Assembly (NCBI RefSeq): GCF_049739465.1
Contig: NZ_JBMHHY010000012.1
Location: 1 to 64,000 of the forward strand
Source: Embleya sp049739465
GTDB taxonomy: Bacteria > Actinomycetota > Actinomycetes > Streptomycetales > Streptomycetaceae
DNA length: 64,000 bases
Direction: 5' to 3'
Shown: positions 26,143 to 35,267 of the stretch, one piece after another
Layout of the letters: every line of letters begins with the position of its first letter
Position numbering within the stretch: the first letter of the stretch is position 1
Position numbers and translations under genes: made by a program
Notes under the pieces: generated by a model
Database searches by the model: none
What the model was told of the DNA's origin: nothing
Seen by the model: the letters and a program-made list of their open reading frames with translations, nothing else

Positions 26143-27546
26143 TCAGAGCAGATAGCCGCAGGTGTCCCGGCGCCGATAGCGCCCGTGTCCCGCGACGCCC
26201 GTGTAGACCCCGTCGTCGACCACGACCCGCCCCCGGGACAACACCGTGCGGGCCCGACCGGTGACCACCCGGCCCTCGTAGGCGGAGTAGTCCACGTTCA
26301 TGTGGTGGGTGCGTACCGACAATTCGTGCCTGGCGTGCGGGTCGTAGATCACCACGTCCGCGTCCGAGCCCGGGAACAGCGCGCCCTTGCGCGGATACAG
26401 GCCGAACATCCGGGCCGGCGTCACACACGCCAGCTCGATCCACCGGCGCAGCCCGATGTGCCCGTCCAACACCGCCTGATGCAGCAGGTCCATCCGGTGT
26501 TCGACGCCCGGCAGGCCGTTGGGGATCCGGGAGAAGTCGCCACGCCCCAGCTCCTTTTGGCCGGCGAAGCAGAACGGGCAGTGGTCCGTGGAGACCACCG
26601 ACAGGTCGTTCGTGCGCAACCCGCGCCACAGCGCGCCCTGATGCTCCTCGGCGCGCAGCGGCGTCGAGCACACATACTTCGCGCCCTCGAAGTCCGGCCG
26701 GGCCAGGTCCGCCGCGCTCAGGAACAGATATTGCGGACACGTCTCGCCGAACACGTTCAGCCCCAGGTCCCGGGCCCGGGTCAGCTCCTCCACCGCCTCC
26801 TGGGCGGACACGTGCACCACGTAGAGCGGCGCACCCGCCACCCGGGCCAGCGCGATCGCCCGATACACCGCCTCGGCCTCGAGCAGCGCCGGCCGGGTCG
26901 AGCCGTGAAAGCGCGGATCGGTGCGCCGCGCGGCCAGCGCCTGCTGGACCAGGACGTCGATTGCGATGCCGTTCTCCGCGTGCATCATCGGCAGCGCGCC
27001 GGTACTCGCGCAGCGCTGCATCGCCCGCAGGATCCGCCCGTCGTCGCTGTAGAGCGCGCCCGGATAGGCCATGAACAGCTTGAAGCTGGACACGCCCTCG
27101 TCGACCAGGCCGGGCAGTTCGGCCAGCGTGCGGTCGTTGACGTCGGCCAGGATCAGATGGAACGCGTAGTCGATCGCGCAGTTCCCCTCCGCCTTGGCGT
27201 GCCAGTCGTCCAGCGTCTCGCGCAGGCCCGCGCCGATCTTCTGCACCGCGAAGTCGACGATCGTGGTGGTCCCGCCCCACGCCGCCGCGCGGGTGCCGGT
27301 CTCGAACGTGTCGGAGGCGACCGTGCCGCCGAACGGCATCTCCATGTGGGTGTGCGCGTCCACCCCGCCCGGGATCACATAGCACTCGCTCGCGTCGATG
27401 ATCCGGGCGCCGCCGCGCGCCCAGCCCTCGGCCACGTCCGGCGCGGCCACCGCCGCGATCCGCTCGCCGTCGATCAGTACGTCGGCGCGGATCTCCTCGG
27501 CGGCGGTCAGCACCAGGCCGCCCCGGATCAGGGTGTGCTGCGTCAC
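26143..27546 (-). CDS. hydA: Dihydropyrimidinase / D-hydantoinase
   Basis: This 467-residue amidohydrolase has the binuclear metal set complete: His65 and His67 in DAHTHMEM, carboxylated Lys156 in SSFKLFM, His189 in MMHAENG, His245 in VVHVSAQ and Asp321 in STDHCPF. GKGALFPGSDADVVIYDP-like residues near the end are typical. It opens the ring of dihydrouracil or hydantoins. The start is GTG 27546. The nitrilase-type gene upstream (9-bp gap) and the LLM gene downstream complete a reductive pyrimidine pathway set. Confidence 0.95.
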   Translation of the reverse strand: MTQHTLIRGGLVLTAAEEIRADVLIDGERIAAVAAPDVAEGWARGGARIIDASECYVIPGGVDAHTHMEMPFGGTVASDTFETGTRAAAWGGTTTIVDFAVQKIGAGLRETLDDWHAKAEGNCAIDYAFHLILADVNDRTLAELPGLVDEGVSSFKLFMAYPGALYSDDGRILRAMQRCASTGALPMMHAENGIAIDVLVQQALAARRTDPRFHGSTRPALLEAEAVYRAIALARVAGAPLYVVHVSAQEAVEELTRARDLGLNVFGETCPQYLFLSAADLARPDFEGAKYVCSTPLRAEEHQGALWRGLRTNDLSVVSTDHCPFCFAGQKELGRGDFSRIPNGLPGVEHRMDLLHQAVLDGHIGLRRWIELACVTPARMFGLYPRKGALFPGSDADVVIYDPHARHELSVRTHHMNVDYSAYEGRVVTGRARTVLSRGRVVVDDGVYTGVAGHGRYRRRDTCGYLL

Positions 27547-27554
27547 CGCGCGCC

Positions 27555-28397
27555 TCAGGCTTCCGTCAGTGGGCCGTAGGCGTCCGGGCGGCGATCGCGG
27601 TAGAACGCCCAGTGCGCCCGGGTGCGGGTGATCAGGTCCAGATCCAGATCGCGCACCACCAGTTCGTCGTCCCGATCCGAGGCCGGATCACCGACGAAGC
27701 GGCCGGTGGGATCGACGAAGTAGCTGGTGCCGTAGAAGTCGTTGGCGCCGTACTCCTCGACCCCGACCCGGTTGATCGCCGCGACGAAATAGCCGTTGGC
27801 CACCGCCGCCGCGGGCTGCTCCAGGCGCCACAGGTGGGCGGAGAGGCTGCGCGAGGTGGCCGAGGGGTTGAACACGATCTGCGCGCCGGCCAGGCCCAGC
27901 GCCCGCCACCCCTCGGGGAAGTGCCGGTCGTAGCAGATGTAGACGCCGATCCGGCCGGCCGCGGTGTCGAAGACCGGCCAGCCGAGGTTGCCCGGCCGAA
28001 AGTAGAACTTCTCCCAGAATCCGGGCAGTTGCGGGATGTGGTGCTTGCGGTACTTGCCCAGGTATCGACCGTCCGCGTCGATCACCGCCGCGGTGTTGTA
28101 GAGCAGCCCCGGCTGCTCGATCTCGTAGACCGGCACCACCATCACCAGGCCCAACTCCCGGGCCAGCGCCCGCATCCGGGTCACCGTGGGACCGTCCGGG
28201 ACCGGCTCGGCCCAGCGGTGGTGCGCGGTGTCCTGCACCTGGCAGAAGTACGGCGCGTTGAAGACCTCCTGGAAACCGATCACCCGCGCGCCCTGGCCGG
28301 CGGCCAGCCGAGCCAGCTCCTCGTGGCGCACGATCATCGATTCGGTGTCACCGGTCCAACCGGCCTGGACGAGTGCCGCGCGGACTACCTCGGGCAT
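27555..28397 (-). CDS. Nitrilase-superfamily beta-ureidopropionase / N-carbamoyl amidohydrolase
   Basis: This 280-residue protein has the Glu-Lys-Cys triad of the carbon-nitrogen hydrolases: Glu44 in GFQEVFNAPY, Lys118 in KYRKHHIP and Cys155 in VYICYDRHFP. FNPSATSRSLSAHLWRLEQPA matches beta-alanine synthase-like enzymes, which hydrolyse N-carbamoyl-beta-alanine after dihydropyrimidinase. ATG 28397 gives the normal family length. The frame stays open upstream to 30353, but that stretch is antisense to the kinase gene. Confidence 0.93.
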   Translation of the reverse strand: MPEVVRAALVQAGWTGDTESMIVRHEELARLAAGQGARVIGFQEVFNAPYFCQVQDTAHHRWAEPVPDGPTVTRMRALARELGLVMVVPVYEIEQPGLLYNTAAVIDADGRYLGKYRKHHIPQLPGFWEKFYFRPGNLGWPVFDTAAGRIGVYICYDRHFPEGWRALGLAGAQIVFNPSATSRSLSAHLWRLEQPAAAVANGYFVAAINRVGVEEYGANDFYGTSYFVDPTGRFVGDPASDRDDELVVRDLDLDLITRTRAHWAFYRDRRPDAYGPLTEA

Positions 28398-28640
28398 GTC
28401 TGGCTGCTCCACAACGTTCGGGCCGATCGGGTGCGGCCGACCTACCCGCACGTTCCGCCGTCCATGTGCCCATTCATCCGTACGTGTGCATCGGGTCCCT
28501 CGGATGCGGGCGGCCGGATCATGCCCTCGTGCCGCGGGCCCGGCGCTGCCACAATTTACGGTGTTCCACGAGGGGTTCCGGGCCCGGTGCGGCGCCGGGA
28601 GAGCGCGGGACGCGGGCGGGCCGGAGAGGGCGGGGTACCG

Positions 28641-30161
28641 ATGGCGGCTTCCGACGACTCGTGGTGGACGGTCCGGGCGCGGCTGCGGCTGATCTGGGTG
28701 CCGTGCGGCGCGGTCCTGCTCACCACCGTGGCGGCGCTCGTGGTGGGCCTGACGCTGACCGGCGACGCGCGCTCGCGCGGGCTGCTCGTGGTGCTCGGCG
28801 TCGATCTGGTGCTCGTGGTCGGGCTGACCGTGCTGATCGAGGCCGCGCTGCGGCGCACCGTCGAGCGGCCGTTGGCCCGGCTGGCCGCGTCGAGCGGTGC
28901 CGCGCCGCGGGCCGCCCGCTACGACAGCCGCGAGTTCGCCGCGATCGCCGGGGCGTTGGCCGACCTGCGGGCGCGGGTGCGGACCGCCGAGGGCGAGGCG
29001 CGCCGCGAGCGCGAGCGGGCCACCGGGTTGACCGGGCTGGTCGCGGAGCGGGACCGGGAGCTCGACGCCGAGCGGGCGCGGGCCCGCGAGTTGGAGCGGG
29101 GTCAAGACGAGTTGCGCGCGCTGATCGACGAACACGCCCGCCGGGCCCGGTTGGTCCAGGCCGATCTGGACCAGTTCGCGCACGCCGCGACGCACGACAT
29201 GCAGGATCCGCTGCGCCGGATCGTCTCCTTCGGCCGGATGTTGCAGGAGCGGTACGAGGACGTGCTGGACCGACGCGGCCGGCAGTACATCGATTTCACC
29301 ATCGACAACGCCCGCCGCCTCCAGGTGCTCATCGACGAGATGGTCACGTTGACCGAGGTGGGCCGCTCGCGCGCGGAACGGGTCGAGGTGGACCTGGGCG
29401 AACTGGTCCGGCAGACCTGGCTGGACATGGCCGATCGGGTGGAGGACACCGGCGCCGAACTGGCCCGGAGCGAACTGCCGGTGGTGCAGGCCGATCCCGC
29501 GCTGCTCGCCACCTTGATCCGGCATCTGCTGGGCAACGCGGTCAAGTTCCAACGCCCGTACGAACGGCCCGTGGTGCGCGTCGAGGCCGAGCCGACCCCC
29601 GACGGCGGTCGGCGGATCACCGTGACCGACAACGGGATCGGCATCCCCGCCGAGGCGGCGGAACGGGTGTTCGCCGCCTTCCGGCGGCTGCATCCGCGCG
29701 AGACGTACACCGGCAGCGGCATCGGCCTCGCGATGGCCAAGCGGATCGTCGAACAACACGGCGGCCGGATCGCCGTGGACACCGGATACACCGACGGGAC
29801 CCGGATCGTCTTCACCCTGCCGGGTGGTGCCGCCGAGCCGCCGACGGAGGCCGTCGAGCCCACGGTGGCGGCCGAGTTCGAACCGGCGACCGAGGTCGAG
29901 CCGGCCGGCCATCCGGTGCAGCCGACCGGGCCCGCCGAGCCGGTCGGACCCGTCGCACCGGCCGAACCGGCCGAGCCCGCCGCCGACTCGGGCCTCGTTG
30001 AACCCGTTCGCTTCACCGATCCGTCGAACCACGAGCCCCTCGCGTACGTTTTCGTTGCATCGGCGCCGGACGAACGACCGGCACCGGGTACCACGACGGA
30101 GGCAGCACATGCGAGCGAGCGACCCGACCACCGAGACGACGAGCCCGGAGCCGACCGGTAG
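28641..30161 (+). CDS. Membrane-bound sensor histidine kinase
   Basis: This 506-residue protein has two N-terminal transmembrane helices (about 14-36 and 44-66), a HAMP-like/coiled-coil segment rich in Arg, Glu and Ala (about 75-160), an H-box FAHAATHDMQDPLRR (His185), then a GHKL ATPase with LGNAVKFQ (N box), VTDNGIGIP (G1) and GSGIGLAM (G2). The H-box resembles the phytochrome-type group. A Pro/Glu-rich tail of about 110 residues follows the kinase. No response regulator is adjacent. Its last 53 bp overlap the Rieske gene. ATG 28641 follows GGAGAGGGCGGGG. Confidence 0.9.
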   Translation: MAASDDSWWTVRARLRLIWVPCGAVLLTTVAALVVGLTLTGDARSRGLLVVLGVDLVLVVGLTVLIEAALRRTVERPLARLAASSGAAPRAARYDSREFAAIAGALADLRARVRTAEGEARRERERATGLTGLVAERDRELDAERARARELERGQDELRALIDEHARRARLVQADLDQFAHAATHDMQDPLRRIVSFGRMLQERYEDVLDRRGRQYIDFTIDNARRLQVLIDEMVTLTEVGRSRAERVEVDLGELVRQTWLDMADRVEDTGAELARSELPVVQADPALLATLIRHLLGNAVKFQRPYERPVVRVEAEPTPDGGRRITVTDNGIGIPAEAAERVFAAFRRLHPRETYTGSGIGLAMAKRIVEQHGGRIAVDTGYTDGTRIVFTLPGGAAEPPTEAVEPTVAAEFEPATEVEPAGHPVQPTGPAEPVGPVAPAEPAEPAADSGLVEPVRFTDPSNHEPLAYVFVASAPDERPAPGTTTEAAHASERPDHRDDEPGADR

Positions 30162-30600
30162 GGCCGAGCCCACCCGGCGGATCATGCTCTGCGGCACCCT
30201 CGTCGCGGCCGGCGGCGCCACGCTGGTGGCCTGCGGCGGCGGCGGTGGCGGTAGCAGCAACAGCAACAGCAGCGACAACGGTGCCAAGGGCAACGCGCCG
30301 GCCGCCGACAAGACCCTCGGCCCGGTCTCCGACGTCCCGGTCGGCGGCGGCAAGATCTACGACGCGGCCAAGGTCGTGGTCACCCAACCGACCGCGGGCG
30401 ACTTCAAGGCGTTCAGTGCGGTGTGCACCCACCAGCAGTGCCTGGTCGGCAGCGTGACCAACGGACAGATCGAGTGCCCGTGCCACAACAGCCGCTACGA
30501 CGCGAGCACCGGCGCGGTGCTCGGCGGCCCGGCCCCACGCCCCCTGCCGACGAAGAACGTCGCGGTGGCGAACGGCCAACTGGTCCTCAAGTCCGCATAG
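30109..30600 (+). CDS. Rieske [2Fe-2S] lipoprotein
   Basis: This 163-residue protein has a twin-Arg/hydrophobic leader (TRRIMLCGTLVAAGG), a lipobox LVACGG, a Ser/Asn/Gly linker, and a Rieske domain with CTHQQC (Cys106, His108, Cys111) and CPCHNSRYD (Cys123, Cys125, His126). That gives both cluster ligand pairs and the structural disulphide. GGAGG precedes ATG 30109. It probably sits on the outer membrane face, folded before Tat export. The partner is unknown. It overlaps the end of the histidine kinase gene, suggesting coupled translation. Confidence 0.93.
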   Translation: MRASDPTTETTSPEPTGRAEPTRRIMLCGTLVAAGGATLVACGGGGGGSSNSNSSDNGAKGNAPAADKTLGPVSDVPVGGGKIYDAAKVVVTQPTAGDFKAFSAVCTHQQCLVGSVTNGQIECPCHNSRYDASTGAVLGGPAPRPLPTKNVAVANGQLVLKSA

Positions 30601-30734
30601 TGTCGCGCCCGGCACAAGACCCGGCCCGGCGGATCGCTTCGGTCCCGGTCGGGCCTCGGCGGCGTCGAACCGGCATTTCCGGGAAAAGGGATTAATAGGA
30701 GTAATCCCATGCCACACGATGCCCGGAGGCGGCC

Positions 30735-31307
30735 ATGACAGGCTTGGACGAAGGCATGCCGGTCGATCACCGACTCGGCCAGGTCTACCGATACGGCGGC
30801 GGGTTGATGGGGATCGCGCTGATCACGTTCGGCATCCTCGGCTTCACCCACAATGTCGGCTTCTTCTCCACCACCGGGCGCCAGGTCGCGGGCATGTCGA
30901 CCAACGGCGCGCTGAGCCTGATCTCCGTCGTGGTCGGCGCGATCCTGATCGTCGGCGCGATCATCGGCGGCAACACCGCCTCCACGGTCAACATCGTGGT
31001 CGGCGTGTTGTTCGTACTCAGCGGGTTTGTGAATCTGGGCCTGATCGGCACCCCGGACATCAACTACCTGTCCTTCAAGATGCCGAACATCATCTTCAGC
31101 TTCGTGGTCGGATTGTTGGTGATGACCTTCGGCCTGTATGGGCGGGTCAGCGGCCATCTGCCGCACGACAACCCGTACTGGCGCTCGCGACACCCGGACC
31201 AGGCCGCGCGCGAGGACGCCTTCCGCAACCGGGCCTCGGTGCTCACCCGCGACGGGGCATCCGCGCTCGGCGGGCCGTCCCACCGCGGCATCGCCGGCAG
31301 CCACTAG
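30735..31307 (+). CDS. DUF4383 membrane protein
   Basis: This 190-residue protein has four hydrophobic segments (about 24-40, 58-80, 86-104 and 118-135) and a hydrophilic C-terminus with PHDNPYWRSRHPDQAAREDAF. The pattern YRYGGGLMGIALITFGILGF and the helix layout match the actinobacterial DUF4383 family, of unknown function. The ATG follows CCCGGAGGCGGCC. Confidence 0.85.
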   Translation: MTGLDEGMPVDHRLGQVYRYGGGLMGIALITFGILGFTHNVGFFSTTGRQVAGMSTNGALSLISVVVGAILIVGAIIGGNTASTVNIVVGVLFVLSGFVNLGLIGTPDINYLSFKMPNIIFSFVVGLLVMTFGLYGRVSGHLPHDNPYWRSRHPDQAAREDAFRNRASVLTRDGASALGGPSHRGIAGSH

Positions 31308-31337
31308 GACCCGCACCCTGGGATGCGCTGCCGCGCA

Positions 31338-31372
31338 GCCGCCGTCCGAGCTCCGATCGTTCGGACGGCGGC
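31338..31372. terminator. Terminator between convergent DUF4383 and MFS genes
   Basis: A 12-bp perfect stem GCCGCCGTCCGA (31338-31349) and TCGGACGGCGGC (31361-31372) encloses an 11-base loop. It is positioned to end both converging transcripts. A GGCCCTCC-rich low-complexity stretch follows. Confidence 0.75.
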
Positions 31373-31472
31373 TTCGTGCGGTCCGGCCTCGGGCCGGCCT
31401 CGGTCCTCCTTCGGCCCTCCTGCGGCCCTCCCTCGGTGCCTTCGGCGGCGCTCGCGTCCCGGAACCCCGTGC

Positions 31473-33020
31473 TCAGTGCGCCGCCGCACCCATCGGCCGT
31501 TCCCGGCGCGGCATCAGGAAGGCCAGCCCCCACGCCGCTGCCAGCGCGAGCACACTGGCGACGATGCCGATCGTGAACGCGTCGTCGAACACCGCGCGCA
31601 CCGCGTCCACCCCGTGTGCCGCGCCTACGTGGTCCTCCACGTGGGTGAAGAACAGCGTCCCGAACAGCGCGACGCCCAGCGCGCCCCCGAGCTGCTGTAC
31701 CGCGTTGAGCACCCCGGAGGCCGAGCCGATCTCGTGGTCGGCGACCCCCGCCAGGGCGATCCCGAAGAACGGCGACATCGTCAGGCCGAACCCGAATCCC
31801 GCGACCGCGGTCGCCGGCAGCAGGATCCACATGTTCACCGGGCCGTCGTGCAGCGCGACCGTGGCACCGATCCCGATCGCCCCGAGCCCGCCGATCACCA
31901 GGCCCGTATGCAGCACCCGGCGGCCGTACCTGTCGGCGAGTACCGCACCCGCCAGACCCGCGCCCACCGTCGAGCCGAGCGACCAGGGGATCAGCGCGAG
32001 CGCCGCGTGTGTCGCGGTCCAGCCCAGGCCGACCTGGAGGTAGACGCCGAGCACGAGCATCAGGCCGATCATCGCGCCGAACATCATCAGGCCGACCGCG
32101 AGGGCGCCGGTGTACGCACGATTGCCGAACAGGCTGATCTCCACCAGCGCGTCGCGACCCGCACCGGTCGTGCGCACCTCGTACCAGGCGAACAGCGCGA
32201 GTACCGGGAGCGCGCCGACCATGCACGCGAACGTCCAGGCGGGCCAGCCCTGTTCGCGACCCTGGACGAGCGGGTACACGAGCAGCAGCAGCGCGGTGGT
32301 GACCAGGATCATGCCGACCAGGTCAAGGCCCGGCCGACGGGCGCCGGCCGCCTCGGCGGTGGGTCGGGGCAGCACGGTGGCGCCGGCGAAGCAGGCGAAC
32401 AGGCCCAGCGGCACGTTCACCAGGAACACCGCGCGCCAGCCGAGGCCGAACACGTCGGCGTCCATCACCACCCCGCCCAGGATCGGGCCGAGCACCGCCG
32501 CCAGGCCCATCGACGGGCCGAACACCGCGAACGCCGCGCCGATCTCGCGTTCGCCGAACATCTCCCGGATCAGCCCCAACCCCTGCGGCACCATCATCGC
32601 GGCGGTCAGACCCTGCAGGCCGCGGGCGCCGATCAGCATCTCCGGCGACTGCGCGAGGCCGCACAGCGACGAGGTGAGCGTGAAGGCGACGATCCCGCCG
32701 AGGAACATCCGGCGCCGGCCGAGGATGTCACCGAGCCGGGCGCCGGTGATCAGGAACATCGCGAACGCGAGCGTGTACGCGGCGGAAAACCACTGGAGGT
32801 GGGTCGAGTTGCCGCCGAGCGCGTCCCGGATGCCGGGGCCCGCCACATTGACGATGGTGGCGTCGAGCAGGTCCATGATGTCGGCGCCCACGACCACCGC
32901 GAGACCGATCCAGCGCAGCGGATAGGGCGGGCGTTTCGCCGCCTCGGCCGCTTCGACCGGCTCGACCGGTCCGACCGACTTCGCTGTGGGTGGTGGCGCC
33001 GTGCCGCTCTCGGTTTCCAT
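31473..33020 (-). CDS. DHA2 family MFS drug efflux transporter
   Basis: This 515-residue transporter has about 14 helices. It contains MDLLDATIVNVAGPGI (helix 1), GARLGDILGRRRMFLGG (loop 2-3 motif) and LGPILGGVVMDADVFGLGWRAVF (motif C). A Thr/Ala/Glu-rich cytoplasmic N-terminus of about 30 residues precedes helix 1. It is divergent from a TetR gene with a repeated palindrome between them, which makes TetR-controlled multidrug efflux very likely. The substrate is unknown. Confidence 0.93.
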   Translation of the reverse strand: METESGTAPPPTAKSVGPVEPVEAAEAAKRPPYPLRWIGLAVVVGADIMDLLDATIVNVAGPGIRDALGGNSTHLQWFSAAYTLAFAMFLITGARLGDILGRRRMFLGGIVAFTLTSSLCGLAQSPEMLIGARGLQGLTAAMMVPQGLGLIREMFGEREIGAAFAVFGPSMGLAAVLGPILGGVVMDADVFGLGWRAVFLVNVPLGLFACFAGATVLPRPTAEAAGARRPGLDLVGMILVTTALLLLVYPLVQGREQGWPAWTFACMVGALPVLALFAWYEVRTTGAGRDALVEISLFGNRAYTGALAVGLMMFGAMIGLMLVLGVYLQVGLGWTATHAALALIPWSLGSTVGAGLAGAVLADRYGRRVLHTGLVIGGLGAIGIGATVALHDGPVNMWILLPATAVAGFGFGLTMSPFFGIALAGVADHEIGSASGVLNAVQQLGGALGVALFGTLFFTHVEDHVGAAHGVDAVRAVFDDAFTIGIVASVLALAAAWGLAFLMPRRERPMGAAAH

Positions 33021-33040
33021 CGTCGTTCCCCCTCCGTCTC

Positions 33041-33087
33041 GAACACTGTTCGTTCATAGAACAATGTTTGTTCTTCGAACACTGTTC
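33041..33087. promoter_or_regulatory. Operator cluster for the divergent MFS/TetR pair
   Basis: Two perfect GAACA-C-TGTTC palindromes lie at 33041-33051 and 33077-33087. A third dyad, GAACAA-TGT-TTGTTC, lies between them at 33059-33073. Half-sites GTGTTCG recur at about 33100 and 33118. The cluster fills the intergenic region and is a convincing set of TetR operators. Confidence 0.8.
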
Positions 33088-33169
33088 TAGACACAATCAG
33101 TGTTCGCGTCAAGTACGGTGTTCGTAAAGTCCGTTGGATCAGCGTTGGTCAGGTCGAGGAGGTGGCGCC

Positions 33170-33892
33170 GTGTCCGAGGCTCCCGAGGTCCCCGTGCCGC
33201 CGTGGCGTACGGCGCCCAAGGCTCGGAGTCCGCGCAAGCCCGTGTTGTCCCAGGAGGCGATCGTCACCGCCGCGCTGGCGATCATCGACGCGGAGGGCAT
33301 GGACGCGCTGAGCATGCGCCGGGTCGCCCAACGCTTCGATACCGGCGCGGCGTCGTTGTACGCCTACGTGGCGAACAAGGAGGAGCTCGTCGAGCTGGTG
33401 GTGGACCGGGTCAACGGGGAGGTCCGGATCCCGGTCGCGGACCCCGCGCGCTGGCGCGAACAACTGCGCGAGGCGATGTTCTCGATCCGCGACGTCTACG
33501 CGTCGCACCGCGATCTGGGTCGTGCGTCGATCGGCGCCGTGCCGCTGGGGCCCAACTCGCTCGCCTCCACCGAGCGGATCCTGGCCATCCTGCGCGCGGG
33601 CGGACTGTCCAAGAAGGTCAGCGCGTTCGCGTGCGACGTGCTGTCGATGTACACCGTGATGTCCGGTCTGGAAATGGGCGGCCAGGACACCGTGCACGGC
33701 GCGAGCGACGCGGAGCGGAACGCCTACTACCGGCGGATCCAGGACTACTTCCGGTCCCTGCCCGCTACCCGCTTTCCCATCCTGACCGCGCTCGGCCCCG
33801 AACTGACCTCCGGGGACGGCGACGAACGCTTCGCGTTCGGCATCGAGGTGTTGTTGCTCGGCATGGTCGCGTATTCCGAACGGGAGACCTGA
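33170..33892 (+). CDS. TetR family repressor with a TetR_C-type domain
   Basis: This 240-residue regulator has a basic N-terminus, a DNA-binding domain with LSMRRVAQRFDTGAASLYAYVANKEELVELVVDRV (TetR class, tetracycline-repressor-like HTH around residues 45-78), and a C-terminal dimerisation/ligand domain. GTG 33170 is chosen because AGGAGGT lies a few bases upstream. It almost certainly controls the divergent MFS pump through the GAACA-TGTTC dyads. Confidence 0.9.
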   Translation: MSEAPEVPVPPWRTAPKARSPRKPVLSQEAIVTAALAIIDAEGMDALSMRRVAQRFDTGAASLYAYVANKEELVELVVDRVNGEVRIPVADPARWREQLREAMFSIRDVYASHRDLGRASIGAVPLGPNSLASTERILAILRAGGLSKKVSAFACDVLSMYTVMSGLEMGGQDTVHGASDAERNAYYRRIQDYFRSLPATRFPILTALGPELTSGDGDERFAFGIEVLLLGMVAYSERET

Positions 33893-34006
33893 GCCGACGT
33901 CCGGGCCGCCGCCGATGCTCATCCATGGCGCAGTCCGGCCCATGGAGCAGCATGGGAGCAGGACCGAAACACGGTCCGCCGTGGTTCATCACGCTCGGGA
34001 GGCTGC

Positions 34007-35143
34007 ATGTTCGGTGTCGAGGAGTACAAGGTCGGGCCGCGCAACACGATCACCGACGTGGCCGGTCTGCGGGTCGGGCACGCCGCCTACACCGACGCGG
34101 GGGCGATGACCGGGACGACCGTCCTGCTCGGTCCGGTCGGCGGATTCGTAGCCGGGGTGGACGTGCGCGGCGGCGCGCCGGGCACCCGTGAGTTGGACGC
34201 GCTCGACCCGCGCAACCTGGTACCCCGGATCGAGGCGATCGTGCTCAGCGGGGGCAGCGCGTTCGGCCTGGACGCGGCGAGTGGTGTGGTGGCCTGGCTG
34301 GCCGAGCACGGCCGGGGGTTCCCGGTGGGCGCCGAGCCGCATCAGGTGGTGCCGGTGGTGCCCGCGGCGTCCCTGTTCGACCTCGGGCGCGGCGGCGACT
34401 GGCAGCGCCGTCCGGACGCGGCGCTCGGCCGGGCGGCGATCGTGGCGGCGGACGCCGAGCCGGAGCACGCGGCGGTGCCGATGGGCAGCGTGGGCGCGGG
34501 CACCGGGGCGATGGTCGGCGGGCTGCGCGGCGGGGTGGGCACGGCGAGTGTGCTGCTGCCCGGCGGGGTCACCGTGGGTGCGCTCGCGGTGGTCAACGCG
34601 GCCGGTTCGGCGGTGGACCCGATCGGCGGGCTGCCCTATGCGGTCGGCCTCGGGCTGCCCGGGGAGTTCGCCCTGACCCCGCCCGAACACGCCGAGCACG
34701 CCGCCGCGTTGGCCCGGGCCGAGGCGACGTTGCAGGCGCCGCCGTCGCTGAACACCACGATCGGGATCGTGGCCACCGACGCGGTGCTGACCAGGGCCCA
34801 GGCGCAAAAGGTCGCGGGTGTCGCGCACGACGGGCTGGCCCGGGCGATCCGACCGGTACACACCCTCTACGACGGCGACACGATCTTCGCGGTGTCCACG
34901 GCCCGTGTACCGCTGCCCGCGCCCGATCCGGGCACGCCCTACGGGGTGAACGCCGAGGCGGCCTCGTTGACCCTGCTGCATGCCGCGGCGGCGGACGTGT
35001 TCGCCCGAGCCGTGGTGCACGGGGTGCTCGCGGCGAAGCGGGCCGGGGTGGGGGCCGGGGTGGGGGCTGCGGATGGAGTGGCCGGCACCGTGCCGGCGTA
35101 CCGAGATCTTTATCCGAATTCCACCTCCCGATACGCCCGCTGA
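34007..35143 (+). CDS. P1 (S58) family peptidase, DmpA-like
   Basis: This 378-residue protein matches the DmpA/P1 aminopeptidase family: ITDVAGLRVGHA at the N-terminus, IVLSGGSAFGLDAASGVVAWL near residue 80, GSVGAGTGAMVGGLRGG near 161, and LNTTIGIVATDA near 248, the autoprocessing nucleophile region. These N-terminal-nucleophile hydrolases cleave short peptides, some preferring D-residues or beta-peptides. It is cytoplasmic with no signal peptide. Confidence 0.9.
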   Translation: MFGVEEYKVGPRNTITDVAGLRVGHAAYTDAGAMTGTTVLLGPVGGFVAGVDVRGGAPGTRELDALDPRNLVPRIEAIVLSGGSAFGLDAASGVVAWLAEHGRGFPVGAEPHQVVPVVPAASLFDLGRGGDWQRRPDAALGRAAIVAADAEPEHAAVPMGSVGAGTGAMVGGLRGGVGTASVLLPGGVTVGALAVVNAAGSAVDPIGGLPYAVGLGLPGEFALTPPEHAEHAAALARAEATLQAPPSLNTTIGIVATDAVLTRAQAQKVAGVAHDGLARAIRPVHTLYDGDTIFAVSTARVPLPAPDPGTPYGVNAEAASLTLLHAAAADVFARAVVHGVLAAKRAGVGAGVGAADGVAGTVPAYRDLYPNSTSRYAR

Positions 35144-35267
35144 CATCCTGCGGTAATTCGGGAAACCCGCTGCCGAGTCGTCGTCGGCGCCGGCCTATCA
35201 TCGGCGATTCGAGAACAGGAATCCCCCCGCTTCGAAGGGGCCCGGACCGACGGAGCGGTTTGCCGAC

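Noticed and set aside
28398..30353. Long upstream extension of the nitrilase-type frame on the minus strand
   Set aside because: It is antisense to the histidine kinase gene and lacks any domain. The enzyme has normal length from ATG 28397.
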